Below are positions 27,044 to 36,445 of a stretch of DNA of 64,000 nt, one piece after another; position 1 is the first letter of the stretch, and every line of letters begins with the position of its first letter. The stretch comes from an uncultured Paracoccaceae bacterium (GTDB taxonomy: Bacteria; Pseudomonadota; Alphaproteobacteria; Rhodobacterales; Rhodobacteraceae). Both the position numbers and the translations under genes were made by a program. The notes under the pieces are model-generated. The model did not search any database, was not told the DNA's origin, and saw only the letters and a program-made list of their open reading frames with translations. The stretch covers positions 186,001-250,000 of the forward strand of contig CANMQO010000006.1 in the NCBI GenBank assembly GCA_947500055.1, given 5' to 3'.

Positions 27044-27963
27044 CCTTTACGCGCTTTCACGCGGCCAAAGTCCGGCGCGTCCGTATCCTGCCCCGCCTCG
27101 ATAATGCCGCGACGGATCGCCCGTGTCCGTGTGAAATATCCGTGCAGATGATCACCATCGCCCTGCCGGATCGCCCTTTGCAGGGCGAACAACTCTTCGG
27201 TGAAGCGGCCCAGAATTTCCAGTGTCGCCTCTTTATTATTGAGGAAAACGTCACGCCACATCACCGGATCAGAGGCCGCGATCCGGGTGAAGTCCCGAAA
27301 ACCGGCAGCCGAATATTTGATCACTTCGCTGTCGGTTACCCGCCGCAGGTCGTCGGCCACGCCAACCATCGTGTAGGCAATCAGGTGCGGCGTGTGGCTG
27401 GTGACGGCCAGCACAAGGTCATGATGATCCGGGTCCATTTCCTCGACCAGCGCACCCATGGCGCGCCACAGATCGCCAAGCCTGTCAACTGCAGCCCGGT
27501 CGCTATCAGGAACCGGTACAAGGATGGTGTAACGGTCCTCAAAAAGTTCGGCAAATCCTGACCGTGGCCCGGAATGTTCTGTCCCTGCCAAAGGGTGGGC
27601 TGGGATAAAGTGTGCGCCATCAGGAATATAAGGGCCGACCGCATCAACGACCGTGCGTTTGACGGATCCGACATCACTTACGGTGACACCGGGTCTTAGT
27701 GCTGGTCCGATCTCTTTTGCAACGGCCTCCATCGCGCCGACGGGAACACAGAGTACCACCAGATCAGCGTTTTCGACGGCGGCGGCGGCGCTTTCGGTTA
27801 CACGGTCACAAAAACCAAGCTCGCGCACGGTCGCGCGGGTTTCTGCGGATTTCGCATAGCCCACGATCTCGCCCGCCAGGCCGTCGCGACGCATTGCATG
27901 GGCCATTGACCCCGCAATCAGCCCGAGCCCGATCAACGCGACGCGTTCGTAGATCTGCGTCAT
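27040..27963 (-). CDS. tyrA: Prephenate/arogenate dehydrogenase
   Basis: 307 residues from [19 protein letters not shown], whose GLGLIAGS forms the NAD(P)-binding Rossmann motif. HPLAGTEHSGP near residue 120 is the prephenate dehydrogenase active-site segment with the hydride-transfer histidine. It oxidatively decarboxylates prephenate or arogenate for tyrosine synthesis. The start overlaps the hisC stop; a longer open frame to 28044 inside hisC is ignored. Confidence 0.95.
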   Translation of the reverse strand: MTQIYERVALIGLGLIAGSMAHAMRRDGLAGEIVGYAKSAETRATVRELGFCDRVTESAAAAVENADLVVLCVPVGAMEAVAKEIGPALRPGVTVSDVGSVKRTVVDAVGPYIPDGAHFIPAHPLAGTEHSGPRSGFAELFEDRYTILVPVPDSDRAAVDRLGDLWRAMGALVEEMDPDHHDLVLAVTSHTPHLIAYTMVGVADDLRRVTDSEVIKYSAAGFRDFTRIAASDPVMWRDVFLNNKEATLEILGRFTEELFALQRAIRQGDGDHLHGYFTRTRAIRRGIIEAGQDTDAPDFGRVKARKG

Positions 27964-29048
27964 CAATCCGCCCCTTTGAACTGCGCAACCGCATGGGCAA
28001 CCCGGCGGCACGCACTTTCGTCGCCCACGGTGATCCGCAGACAATGCGGCAAGCCGTAACCGGCCACCTTGCGCACGATGATCCCTTCGCTGCGCAGATG
28101 TGCATCGCAGGCATTGGCCTCTGCCTCATCAGCGAACCGCGCCAGGATGAAATTCGCGGTTGACGTATCGGATGGCACCCCAAGCTCGGCCAGCGCGTTG
28201 GCCAGCCAGTCGCGCCATTTTGCGTTTTCGATCCGGCATTTTTCAGTGTGATCAGTGTCGCGCACAGCCGCTTCTGCCGCAGCCAGTGCGGGGGCGGAGA
28301 GGTTGAACGGTCCCCTGATCCGGTTGAGCACATCGATTATCGCCTGCGGCCCATAGCCCCAGCCAACGCGCATACCCCCCAACCCGTAAACCTTGGAGAA
28401 TGTGCGCGACATGAAGACGTTTTCGCGTGCTTCGACCAAGGCCTTGCCCGCATCAAACCCATCGACAAATTCGGCATAGGCCCCGTCCAGCACCAGTAAG
28501 GCCTGTGGTGGCAGCCCTTCGGCCAATCGCGCCACTTCGGCGCTGCCGATCATCGTGCCAGTCGGGTTGGCCGGATTGGCGATAAAGACCAGCCGTGTCT
28601 TGTCTCCGCAGGCCTGCAGAATGGCATCGACATCCACAACCCGCTCATTTTCGGGGACCACAACAGGAGTGGCACCGCAGGCATGTGCGTAGATGGGATA
28701 CATCGCAAACCCGTGTTCGGTGAAAACCACCTCATCACCGGGGCCTGCATAAGCCTCTGCCAGCAGTTTCAAAACATCGCCAGAACCTACGCCGCAAAAT
28801 ACCCGGCCTGCATCGACATCCCACACCTCGGCAATCGCCTGACGCAATGCTGCATGATCGGTGGATGGATACCGGTGCAGATCATGGCTGGCACGGGTCA
28901 TCGCCTCTTTCGCGGCGTCGCTTGGCCCCAACGGGTTTTCGTTGGAGGATAGTTTGAGCACATTGCTCATCCCGTCCAAATGCGACGCACCGCCTTGATA
29001 AAGCGCGATATCCAGAATGCCTGGTTGTGGTTGAATGGCCTTGCCCAT
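27963..29048 (-). CDS. hisC: Histidinol-phosphate (aromatic) aminotransferase
   Basis: About 361 residues from [10 protein letters not shown], with an AGGGATCGGA purine site upstream. Fold-type I PLP enzyme: [10 protein letters not shown] near the N-terminus, the NPTGT motif near 160, and the PLP-lysine motif [14 protein letters not shown] near 225. Being in one operon with tyrA, it probably also or mainly transaminates aromatic precursors (prephenate or keto acids), as HisC-type enzymes do in many alphaproteobacteria. Confidence 0.93.
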   Translation of the reverse strand: MGKAIQPQPGILDIALYQGGASHLDGMSNVLKLSSNENPLGPSDAAKEAMTRASHDLHRYPSTDHAALRQAIAEVWDVDAGRVFCGVGSGDVLKLLAEAYAGPGDEVVFTEHGFAMYPIYAHACGATPVVVPENERVVDVDAILQACGDKTRLVFIANPANPTGTMIGSAEVARLAEGLPPQALLVLDGAYAEFVDGFDAGKALVEARENVFMSRTFSKVYGLGGMRVGWGYGPQAIIDVLNRIRGPFNLSAPALAAAEAAVRDTDHTEKCRIENAKWRDWLANALAELGVPSDTSTANFILARFADEAEANACDAHLRSEGIIVRKVAGYGLPHCLRITVGDESACRRVAHAVAQFKGAD

Positions 29049-29197
29049 GTCGTCCGATCCCTGTCGTTTCGCCCGTTCTATCGCCCTGCCCCGGCAGTGA
29101 CCAGTACCAAGGTGGTCGCGCCGCATTTGTCTGATCCGCGCGGATTTTTGGCAATCCCGCGAAAGCCTGCCACGGCCAGCAACGCTATGAATGGGCC

Positions 29198-29827
29198 ATG
29201 ACCACACAAAGCACTCTCACACATTCATATGATATCGCGGCAAGCCATTGGCGCAGCAAGATTGAAGGGTTGGGCTATGCCGCCGCCTATCGTTGGCTGA
29301 TTGATCAGACGGGCCTGCGGGCGCAGGATGCCAATGTGCTGGACGCCGGATGCGGCACCGGCGATTTCACCCGCGCCCTGATCGAGGTGGCTGGTATCCC
29401 GAAATCTGTCACCCTTCTTGATCCGTCGCCCCGGATGGTTGCGGCTGCGACCCGTTCTCTGACTCATGTCACCCAAGGCTTGCTGCCGAGGCCTGTGGGT
29501 CTGGAAGAGGCCGGGACCGCGCCGCATGATATTGTCCTCTGCGCCCATGTGATCGAACATTTTTCCGACCCGTTAGAAGCCCTGCGACTACTAAAGGCCC
29601 AACTGGCCGCTGACGGGCGTCTTTTACTGGTCGTAAGCAAACCCCATTGGTGCAACTGGATCATCTGGGTGCGCTGGCGGCACCGGATGATCAAGCCCGC
29701 ACATATGTTGCGCCACATGAACAAAGCTGGACTGACTTGTCTGTGGGATGCAGGATTTCCCGCAGGACCGCCCAGCCGATCAAGTCATGCCTATCTGATT
29801 GAACATAATAAGGAAATACCGTCATGA
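29198..29827 (+). CDS. Class I SAM-dependent methyltransferase
   Basis: 209 residues. Motif [13 protein letters not shown] lies near residue 47 and the acidic ribose-binding motif [11 protein letters not shown] near 75. [16 protein letters not shown] post-II motif follows, typical of UbiE/Methyltransf_11 enzymes. The substrate is unknown. It is divergent from hisC, and its stop overlaps the start of the monooxygenase-like gene (ATGA), so the two are coupled. Confidence 0.88.
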   Translation: MTTQSTLTHSYDIAASHWRSKIEGLGYAAAYRWLIDQTGLRAQDANVLDAGCGTGDFTRALIEVAGIPKSVTLLDPSPRMVAAATRSLTHVTQGLLPRPVGLEEAGTAPHDIVLCAHVIEHFSDPLEALRLLKAQLAADGRLLLVVSKPHWCNWIIWVRWRHRMIKPAHMLRHMNKAGLTCLWDAGFPAGPPSRSSHAYLIEHNKEIPS

Positions 29828-30117
29828 TCATGGTTGAAGTCACCTTCACCGTCGCGCCGGAGGATTGCGAGGAAGCCATCGCCTGCCTGACCAGAGAGGC
29901 ACCCGAGATGCGCGCCTTGTCAGGCAACCAGAATTGTCGGGTTCTGGTTGATCCAAATGCACAGGGCGCCGTCACGCTTTTGCATCAATGGAATGATCTG
30001 GACAGCCTTGATGCCTATCGTAACGGCCCGCTTTTCGCCGCTGTCGGCAGTGTGCTCAGGCCGATGATGACAGGCGCGCCAAGCACGATGGTTTATGAAG
30101 CCCGGACCTTGGGATAA
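29824..30117 (+). CDS. Antibiotic biosynthesis monooxygenase (ABM)-like protein
   Basis: 97 residues, a single ferredoxin-like alpha/beta domain: VEVTFTVAPEDCEEAIACL, then QNCRVLVDPNAQGAVTLLHQWND. The size and pattern match putative quinol monooxygenases of the ABM family (YgiN-like), which act without cofactors as dimers. The precise substrate is unknown. It is coupled to the preceding methyltransferase and followed 9 bp later by an AraC-type regulator. Confidence 0.82.
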   Translation: MIMVEVTFTVAPEDCEEAIACLTREAPEMRALSGNQNCRVLVDPNAQGAVTLLHQWNDLDSLDAYRNGPLFAAVGSVLRPMMTGAPSTMVYEARTLG

Positions 30118-30126
30118 GCTGCAGCA

Positions 30127-30876
30127 ATGTCAGACCTGCCCGCATTCTGCGTCTATCGCGACTTCCCGCCCGAGGCGGACAAAACGGTACGGTTTGACCG
30201 GCATTATCTGCTTTATGCCGCAAAGGGCACGATGCGGCTACAGGCGGCGGGTCGGTCCTGGACCTTGCCGCCTGCCCGCGCTGCACTGATCGCCGCAAAT
30301 GCCCCGATTACATTGACCATCGCCACCACGATAACCTGTTGTTCGGCCCTCTTCTCAGCTGCTGACTACGACGCGCCAACCGCCCCGTTATGCGTGCTGG
30401 ACATGTCACCGCTGGCGCGCGAATTGATCCTTGCCTGTCGTGACCACGGACCCGACGCCGCGTCGCTTTCCACCGACGGGAAATTGATGTTCGACACATT
30501 GTTCATGCTGGCCAAAAAGGCCGCCGCAGCCCCGAATGATATGTGGATGCCCGTCGGCCAATCCGACGCGGTGGACAAGGCGCTTCACCTGACGGAGGCT
30601 GGTATTGCGGAACCACTCAGCATGGCGAAAATCGCGGATCAGGTCGGGATGACAGAAAGGACGTTGGCGCGGCGATTTCAGGAGGAACTTGGCATGCCGT
30701 GGCGGGATTGCCTGCGGCGGTTACGGATGATCAAGGCCGTTGAAGGGCTTGCCGATCCGAACCGGCAAGTGACTGAAATCGCGATGGATGTCGGCTATAG
30801 CTCGACCAGTGCCTTCAACAACGCGTTCCTTGATTTTACCGGACAGACGCCCTCCGCGTTTCGGGCAGGGCTTTAA
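30127..30876 (+). CDS. AraC-family transcriptional regulator
   Basis: 249 residues. An N-terminal cupin-like sensor (FDRHYLLYAAKGTMRLQAAG) precedes a C-terminal double helix-turn-helix: LSMAKIADQVGMTERTLARR (first HTH) and VTEIAMDVGYSSTSAFNNAF with the AraC signature, ending FTGQTPSAFR. It lies 9 bp after the ABM gene and probably controls its own small operon or a nearby gene. The effector is unknown. Confidence 0.93.
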   Translation: MSDLPAFCVYRDFPPEADKTVRFDRHYLLYAAKGTMRLQAAGRSWTLPPARAALIAANAPITLTIATTITCCSALFSAADYDAPTAPLCVLDMSPLARELILACRDHGPDAASLSTDGKLMFDTLFMLAKKAAAAPNDMWMPVGQSDAVDKALHLTEAGIAEPLSMAKIADQVGMTERTLARRFQEELGMPWRDCLRRLRMIKAVEGLADPNRQVTEIAMDVGYSSTSAFNNAFLDFTGQTPSAFRAGL

Positions 30877-30917
30877 GCGCGAAGGTCGCGACGAGCCCGC
30901 CCAACCAGCAATTTTTC

Positions 30918-32336
30918 CTATGTTGCCAATACGTTGCGGAATTGCCAGGGGTCGCTGTGATCCAGATCTTCGGGGAAATGCTCCCACCGGTTATCCAGTG
31001 GTGTCCAGTCTGTGTAATGCGCCTCTACCGGGCCAAGATAGGGTTTTTGCACTTCAAGGCAGCGCGCGTGATCCATTTCGTCTGTTTCGACGATACCCGC
31101 ATCAGGGTTTTCCAACGCCCAGACCATGCCTGCCAGAACGGCGGAGGTGACCTGCAATCCCGTGGCGTTTTGATACGGGGCGAGCGTTTTGGTTTCGGCG
31201 TTCGACAGGCGCGAACCGAACCAAAGCGCGTTCTTTTCATGGCCATAAAGCAGAACGCCCAATTCATCGATTCCTTCAATGATTTCATCGACATCAAGGA
31301 TTTCATGGACTTGTTGCTGCTGCCCGGAACCGAACATCTCCTTCAGGCTGAGAACGGCATCATCGCAAGGGTGATAGGCATAGTGGCAGGTTGGCCGAAA
31401 GGTCGGGTTCGCCGCATCACCGACAGTGAAATAATCCGCGATTGAGACCGATTCATTATGGGTCACGAGGAACCCGAATTGTGGCCCCGGCGTGGGGCAC
31501 CAGGTGTGCACCCGGGTGATCGCGCCGGGCCGTTCGAACCAGATCGCGGATTGGCAGCCGACGTCATATTTATGGGCGGTTTCCGGCATCCATTTTTCAT
31601 GCGTGCCCCAACCCAGCTCTGCCGGTTGAAACCCTTCGGCGATGAAACCTTCGACTGACCATGTGTTCACGAACACGTCGCGTGGGCGCGGCTTTGCGCG
31701 GGCCTGGGTGTCGCGCTCGGCGATGTGGACACCCTTAACCCCCAGATTTTGCATGAGTTTTCCCCACCCCGCCCGATCTGTCGGCATCGCATCATCGCGT
31801 CCCAGATCACGGGATAGGGTCATCAGACCTTCCTTGACGAACCAGCTGACCATGCCGGGATTTGCGCCGCAGCAACTGACCGCCGTGGTACCGCCAGGGT
31901 TGGCGGCCTTTTCGTCGCGCACGGTCTGGCGCAGGGCATAATTGGTGCGTTCTGCATTATCGGTGGTGTCAAAGTAGAAACCGGCCCAGGGTTCAACCAC
32001 GGTGTCGATGTATAACACCCCGATTTCACGGCAGAATTTCATCAAATCAAGCGAGGAGGTATCGACCGAGAGGTTCACGCAGAACCCTTTGCCATCGGGG
32101 AAGCGCTCTGCCAGGATATCACGGTAATTATCGGGTGTCAGCGCCACTTGATGATGGGTAATCCCTTGTTCCGCAAGGAATTCTGCACTGGCCGGATTTG
32201 GGTCAATCACGCTGAGTTTATCGGGATCATAGTCAAAATGACGCTGGATCAGGGGCAATGTTCCTTTCCCTATTGATCCAAAACCGATCATCACGATGTG
32301 CCCGTCGATCCGGCCATAATTTGGGTGATTGGTCAT
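30918..32336 (-). CDS. hss: Homospermidine synthase
   Basis: About 472 residues from MTNHPNYGRIDG, with AAAGGTG upstream; a GTG at 32345 is the alternative. The N-terminal Rossmann motif HIVMIGFGSIGKGTLPLI is that of saccharopine-dehydrogenase-like bacterial homospermidine synthases, which use NAD+ to make homospermidine from putrescine (or from spermidine plus putrescine). Features such as CCGANPGMVSWFVKEGL and the large C-terminal domain match the family. The copy B iteron element lies directly upstream in the same direction. Confidence 0.93.
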   Translation of the reverse strand: MTNHPNYGRIDGHIVMIGFGSIGKGTLPLIQRHFDYDPDKLSVIDPNPASAEFLAEQGITHHQVALTPDNYRDILAERFPDGKGFCVNLSVDTSSLDLMKFCREIGVLYIDTVVEPWAGFYFDTTDNAERTNYALRQTVRDEKAANPGGTTAVSCCGANPGMVSWFVKEGLMTLSRDLGRDDAMPTDRAGWGKLMQNLGVKGVHIAERDTQARAKPRPRDVFVNTWSVEGFIAEGFQPAELGWGTHEKWMPETAHKYDVGCQSAIWFERPGAITRVHTWCPTPGPQFGFLVTHNESVSIADYFTVGDAANPTFRPTCHYAYHPCDDAVLSLKEMFGSGQQQQVHEILDVDEIIEGIDELGVLLYGHEKNALWFGSRLSNAETKTLAPYQNATGLQVTSAVLAGMVWALENPDAGIVETDEMDHARCLEVQKPYLGPVEAHYTDWTPLDNRWEHFPEDLDHSDPWQFRNVLAT

Positions 32337-32449
32337 AAGCGACACCTTTCATGCAATACTGACGTTGGACAGGTTTAGGACATCCGGCGCGGGATGCAAA
32401 TGGTAACCACCGCGCACGGCGCGCGGGGCCGGTCGCCGCATCGGCGTTA

Positions 32450-32588
32450 CACGAATCATGTGTTAACGCGTGTTTTGCGGGCAAAACCGCCTGTCGGCAA
32501 AGCGTCGGCGATGCGTCGGCAAAACGTCGGACCCCATCGTCCCAAACAGGCGGGTTAACGCCCCGCACGCAGGCATTTGTTAAGGATT
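32450..32588 (-). promoter_or_regulatory. Conserved 11-bp-iteron leader element, copy B (upstream of hss)
   Basis: Minus-strand copy of the element at 18836. Four CCGACG-type hexamers occupy 32525-32530, 32514-32519, 32503-32508 and 32492-32497, again with an 11-bp period. The flanks share AATCCTTAAC, GTTAACCCG, GGGGTCCGACG, CGCAAAAC, CGTTAA and GATTCGTG with copy A. The iteron set is shifted by one unit against copy A. It fills the gap between the ligase stop and hss and reads toward hss. Confidence 0.6.
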
Positions 32589-33720
32589 AGAGCCCGGCGG
32601 AAAATTCCTGCACCAACCCGCGCACAACATCCCGCAACGCATCATCAGCACTGGCCCCGCCTGCGATGGCGTCATGATAGGCTTTGGTCTGACGTTCAGC
32701 GCTGGTGCCATTGTTCACGATGGTCCTGATGTGCATCACCTCGTCAAGACAGCCCAAAACCTCTGCATGTGGGCCGACAGTGTCGAGCAGTTCATCAATC
32801 AGCACTTCGCATGATTTGATCTGGCCGGCGCCGAAATCGATCAGCCCCTTCGACGCGCCATAGCGCTGCGCCCGCCAGCGGTTCTCGGCAATCAGGAACC
32901 GGTCATAGATCCGCCAGCGCTGGTTGTTCATGCCAAGATCAAACAGCATCCGAAAAATGCTTTGGATCAGGGCCGCTATGGCGATGGTATCGTCCAGCAA
33001 GGGCGACACGTCGCAAATCCGCGATTCCACGGTCGGGAACCGCCCGGATGGCCGCATATCCCACCAGATTTTTGTGCTGTCTTCGATCACCCCGGTCTGG
33101 ATCAGGGTCTGAACGGTGCGCTCATATTCAACATAACTGTTGAAGGTCGGTGGCAACCCGGTGCGCGGCAGATTGTCGAACACAGTCAGCCGATAGGATC
33201 GCAGGCCTGTTTCCTCGCCCTCCCAAAAAGGGGAGGACGTTGACAGCGCGAGCAGATGCGGCAGGAAATAGGTAAATTGACGCATCAGATCGACGCGCAG
33301 GTCATCATCATCGATCCCCACATGCACATGCATCCCACAGATCAGCATGCGCCTTGCGACCCCGGCGAGGTCTTTTTCCAGCGTCCGGTAGCGTTCCTTG
33401 TCGGTGAATTCCTGTTGCTGCCATTTCGCAAAGGGGTGGGTCGAGGCGGCGATTGGCGCAAGCCCGTAGCGCCCGGCGAGTTCAGCCACGGTTTTGCGCA
33501 GATGTCCCAGATCCGCGCGCGCCTCGGCGATATTATTGCACACGCCGGTTCCCACCTCGATCTGACATTGCAGGAATTCCGGACTGACCTTTGAGCCCAG
33601 CGCATCAGCCGCATCGTTCATCAGCGCCTCGGGTGCCGCGGTGAGATCAAGCGTGTCGCGATCGACCAGCAAGTATTCTTCTTCAATGCCAAGCGTGAAG
33701 GGCGGAGCTTTGGTATACAT
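32587..33720 (-). CDS. Carboxylate-amine ligase, YbdK/GCS2 family (glutamate-cysteine-ligase-like)
   Basis: 377 residues. [12 protein letters not shown] at the start and [15 protein letters not shown] near residue 130 are the ATP/metal-binding motifs of GCS2-type ligases; [12 protein letters not shown] near 240 is also conserved. YbdK of E. coli has weak gamma-glutamyl-cysteine ligase activity, and the true substrate of most members is unknown. Length is normal for the family. It lies upstream of hss on the same strand, separated by the iteron element. Confidence 0.9.
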   Translation of the reverse strand: MYTKAPPFTLGIEEEYLLVDRDTLDLTAAPEALMNDAADALGSKVSPEFLQCQIEVGTGVCNNIAEARADLGHLRKTVAELAGRYGLAPIAASTHPFAKWQQQEFTDKERYRTLEKDLAGVARRMLICGMHVHVGIDDDDLRVDLMRQFTYFLPHLLALSTSSPFWEGEETGLRSYRLTVFDNLPRTGLPPTFNSYVEYERTVQTLIQTGVIEDSTKIWWDMRPSGRFPTVESRICDVSPLLDDTIAIAALIQSIFRMLFDLGMNNQRWRIYDRFLIAENRWRAQRYGASKGLIDFGAGQIKSCEVLIDELLDTVGPHAEVLGCLDEVMHIRTIVNNGTSAERQTKAYHDAIAGGASADDALRDVVRGLVQEFSAGL

Positions 33721-33931
33721 CGGTCACCTCGGGCCTTATTTCGCGGCGTTCGATCTGTTTAGCACAAGAGAAGCGGACTGTCTGCCACATCAGGACATGT
33801 CGGGAACCTCCGGTGTCGTTGTGTGCAGGTTTCGCCTTGCGGAATTGATGGTGACTGCTTTGCGGGCATTTGCTGACATCAAGAAATATGCACGTTATCT
33901 TCGCTTCATTGTCGGTTTTGCGGAGGCTGCC

Positions 33932-34345
33932 TTGGAAATCAGGAAAGCGACAACGTCAGATGAAATCGCTCGTGCCGTCGCAATGGATGAAGCTCACCTT
34001 GGTTCGAATAAAAGAGCCGACTACATCAAAGCAAGGGCTGAAAACGGAGGCTTGCGTGTGGCCGTGTTGCGTGATGAGGTCCTGGCCTTCTGCTGTCTTG
34101 ATAACGGCTACTTTTTTGAAAAACCGTTCATTTCCCTGCTCATCGTTTCTGTCGATGCCAGAAGACGTGGCTTAGGGGCGGGCTTACTCTCGCATGTCTC
34201 AAGCGCTTCCACCGAGGTCTGGACCTCGACCAACCGATCAAACGCAGCAATGCGTAAGTTGCTCGATAAGGCGGGTTGGCGATACTGTGGCGAATTGCGC
34301 GGCCTTGACGAAGGCGACCCTGAGCGGTTCTACAAAACGGCTTGA
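33932..34345 (+). CDS. GNAT-family N-acetyltransferase
   Basis: About 137 residues from the TTG at 33932, chosen because GGAGG lies 5 bases upstream; the open frame reaches back to 33641 but that part overlaps the ligase gene and looks non-coding. LEIRKATTSDEIARA starts the fold. FISLLIVSVDARRRGLGAGLLSH contains the acetyl-CoA pyrophosphate loop (RRGLGAG), and NAAMRKLLDKAGW closes the domain. The substrate is unknown. It is divergent from the ligase gene. Confidence 0.85.
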   Translation: MEIRKATTSDEIARAVAMDEAHLGSNKRADYIKARAENGGLRVAVLRDEVLAFCCLDNGYFFEKPFISLLIVSVDARRRGLGAGLLSHVSSASTEVWTSTNRSNAAMRKLLDKAGWRYCGELRGLDEGDPERFYKTA

Positions 34346-34581
34346 CTGGCGTTTCCGGACTCAAAGCGGACTTGCGGGATGCGGATCGCCGCGATTGTGC
34401 CAGCGCTTCGTCCAGGGTCACGACCGATTCATCTCAAACGGAGCCAAGTTAGCCGAGCATTCGAGCGTTATGTGTTCGGTGACGTTTCAGGCATTTCGTC
34501 ACAACGCTGTCGAGATCAAATATGATTGTCGACCCCGCGTCTGTCGATTGAACCAATCCAACAGATTGCGTCCAGACGTGG

Positions 34582-35724
34582 CTAGCTCACACGTGCGCCT
34601 TGACTCCACGCTCCGCGCAGTATGGGCGTTTTATCTGCAAGACTGACGCGCAGCACGTCACCTCTCAGCATGACAGCCAATCGTCCGCGATCTTTCAGGC
34701 CTGCGGCCTCGGCCGGTTTTCTTGTCACTGTCGAAATCGCGCGGGGCAGATCTTTCCAGGTTTCCGCCAATCGAAACGCGGCCAGCAGAAGCGCAGACGG
34801 TACGTAGTCGGAGGAAACGATGTCCAGAAGATCTGCTTTGGCCAATTCCTGCGCCGCGACGTTCCCGGAATGCGACCCACCACGGATCAGGTTTGGTGCC
34901 CCCATCATTACAGCGATGCCGTGGTCCCGGCACGCCTGCGCCGCCTCAAATGTGGTTGGAAATTCCGCGAAACCGACACCGTTTTTCGCAGAGGTCGCAA
35001 CATGTTCGGCAGTGGTGTCGTCATGGCTCGCCAGAACAGCGCCAAGCCGGTTGGCTTCCGCGACAGCGCCCGCCTCGTGTTTGGTGCCAAAGCGCTGCTG
35101 TAGATTCAGCAGGTTTTGTACGTGCTCCGCGAACTCGGCATCATTCATGCCCCGTTTCTTGGCAACGTATGTCTTCAATGCAGTCAAGTCCCGGAACTGA
35201 CGCTGTCCGGGCGTGTGGTCCATCAAGCTAACGATGCCAACCCTGTCGTCTGCCCCAAACGCACCAAGTTCACCGAGAAGTGTCTCAGAGCAAATCTCGG
35301 CGCGCAAATGAAGAAAGTGGCTGATCTTGAACATGCCCCCGGCACGCGCTGCAAGCAATTCGTCGGCGAGTTTCCGGGCATGATTGATATAGCTGCCCTT
35401 CCCGCTGTGGATGGAACCGATCCGGATCGCGTCGAACACGGTAGTGATCCCGGTCGAGGCCAACTCGGCATCATGGGCCATGAGGGCCGGCAGATAGGGC
35501 CAGTCTACCTCTGGCCGGGGTTCGATATGGCGTTCGACGTTGTCGGTGTGTAACTCCACCAGACCCGGCAGCACAAAATCCTGCATACAGTCGATGGCAC
35601 CGCCTGGTATCTGATCCCCTTCGGTGATGTTGGAAATCACACCGTCTTCAATTGTAAGCGCTCCTCGCAGGACCTGATCAGCCAGAACCAAACGGGCATT
35701 TGCCAAGCACAAGTGATTTGACAC
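34582..35724 (-). CDS. phnM: Alpha-D-ribose 1-methylphosphonate 5-triphosphate diphosphatase
   Basis: About 380 residues from a GTG start (SNHLCLANARLVLADQV) that matches family N-termini; the frame extends to 35775 but would run into the divergent gene. Amidohydrolase fold with metal motifs ELHTDNVERHIEPRP, SLMDHTPGQRQ and LASHDDTTAEH. In the C-P lyase pathway it removes pyrophosphate from the triphosphate made by PhnGHIL. It is separated from phnN by the oppositely oriented DUF1045 gene. Confidence 0.95.
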   Translation of the reverse strand: MSNHLCLANARLVLADQVLRGALTIEDGVISNITEGDQIPGGAIDCMQDFVLPGLVELHTDNVERHIEPRPEVDWPYLPALMAHDAELASTGITTVFDAIRIGSIHSGKGSYINHARKLADELLAARAGGMFKISHFLHLRAEICSETLLGELGAFGADDRVGIVSLMDHTPGQRQFRDLTALKTYVAKKRGMNDAEFAEHVQNLLNLQQRFGTKHEAGAVAEANRLGAVLASHDDTTAEHVATSAKNGVGFAEFPTTFEAAQACRDHGIAVMMGAPNLIRGGSHSGNVAAQELAKADLLDIVSSDYVPSALLLAAFRLAETWKDLPRAISTVTRKPAEAAGLKDRGRLAVMLRGDVLRVSLADKTPILRGAWSQGARVS

Positions 35725-35773
35725 GCTAATGTCATACGAGCGCGTCAGAGAGGACGCGGGGAAAGGAGAATTC

Positions 35774-36445
35774 ATGTCATACTCTCGATTTGCGATCTAT
35801 TACGTTCCGGCCGAAGGCTCGCTTGCGACATTCGGCGCGAGCTGGCTCGGTTGGGATATTCTTCGCGCTGCAGAGGCGTCTCGGATCGATATGCCCGGTT
35901 TGGATGACGTTACGATGACACCCCGGAAATACGGGTTTCACGGGACGCTGAAGCCGCCGTTCCGTTTGAAGCCGGGACAGACCGCTGCAGCGCTCGAAGC
36001 TGCGGTTGCGGCGATGGCCGGTCGCGTAGCGCCCGCGACATGCGATGGATTGCGGCTGACACCATTGGGCCGATTTCTGGCCCTGGCACCCTATGGTCCG
36101 TTGGGACAGCTGCAGCGGGTCGCAGAGACCTGTGTGCGGGATCTTGATTGCTTTCGTGCCCCAGCCAGCGCGGCCGAGCTGACCAAGCGGCGTGCAGCGG
36201 GACTCACCGAAAGGCAGGACGCCTTGCTGACGCAATGGGGCTATCCTTATGTGATGGAAGAGTTCAGATTTCACCTGACTTTGACCGGGAAACTGCCGGC
36301 GGGTGCCAGTGCACATTGGACCGAAGTTGTTAATCGCCTTATGCCCGAGTTGCCCCAACCGTTTGTAGTGGACCAGATTGCGCTGTGCGGAGAGAGGCCC
36401 GACGGGCGCTTTGAACTGATTCATCGCTACACACTTGCCGGTTGA
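35774..36445 (+). CDS. DUF1045 phosphonate-operon protein, 2H-phosphoesterase-like
   Basis: 223 residues from an ATG preceded by AAAGGAG. It carries two H-x-T signatures, FHGTLKPPF (about residue 58) and FHLTLTG (about 170), typical of the 2H phosphoesterase superfamily. Proteins of this family are annotated as putative phosphonate metabolism proteins and co-occur with phn operons that lack phnP. It is therefore a candidate for opening 5-phosphoribosyl 1,2-cyclic phosphate, the PhnP step; this is inference. It is divergent from phnM (49-bp gap), and its 3' end overlaps phnN by 19 bp on the opposite strand. Confidence 0.88.
   Translation: MSYSRFAIYYVPAEGSLATFGASWLGWDILRAAEASRIDMPGLDDVTMTPRKYGFHGTLKPPFRLKPGQTAAALEAAVAAMAGRVAPATCDGLRLTPLGRFLALAPYGPLGQLQRVAETCVRDLDCFRAPASAAELTKRRAAGLTERQDALLTQWGYPYVMEEFRFHLTLTGKLPAGASAHWTEVVNRLMPELPQPFVVDQIALCGERPDGRFELIHRYTLAG

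Noticed and set aside
28044..29207. Longer N-terminal extensions of hisC and tyrA
   Set aside because: The extra residues are unlike the families and overlap neighbours; internal Met codons with ribosome sites fit.
33641..33931. Long N-terminal extension of the GNAT gene
   Set aside because: It lies antisense to the ligase gene; the TTG at 33932 has an ideal GGAGG.
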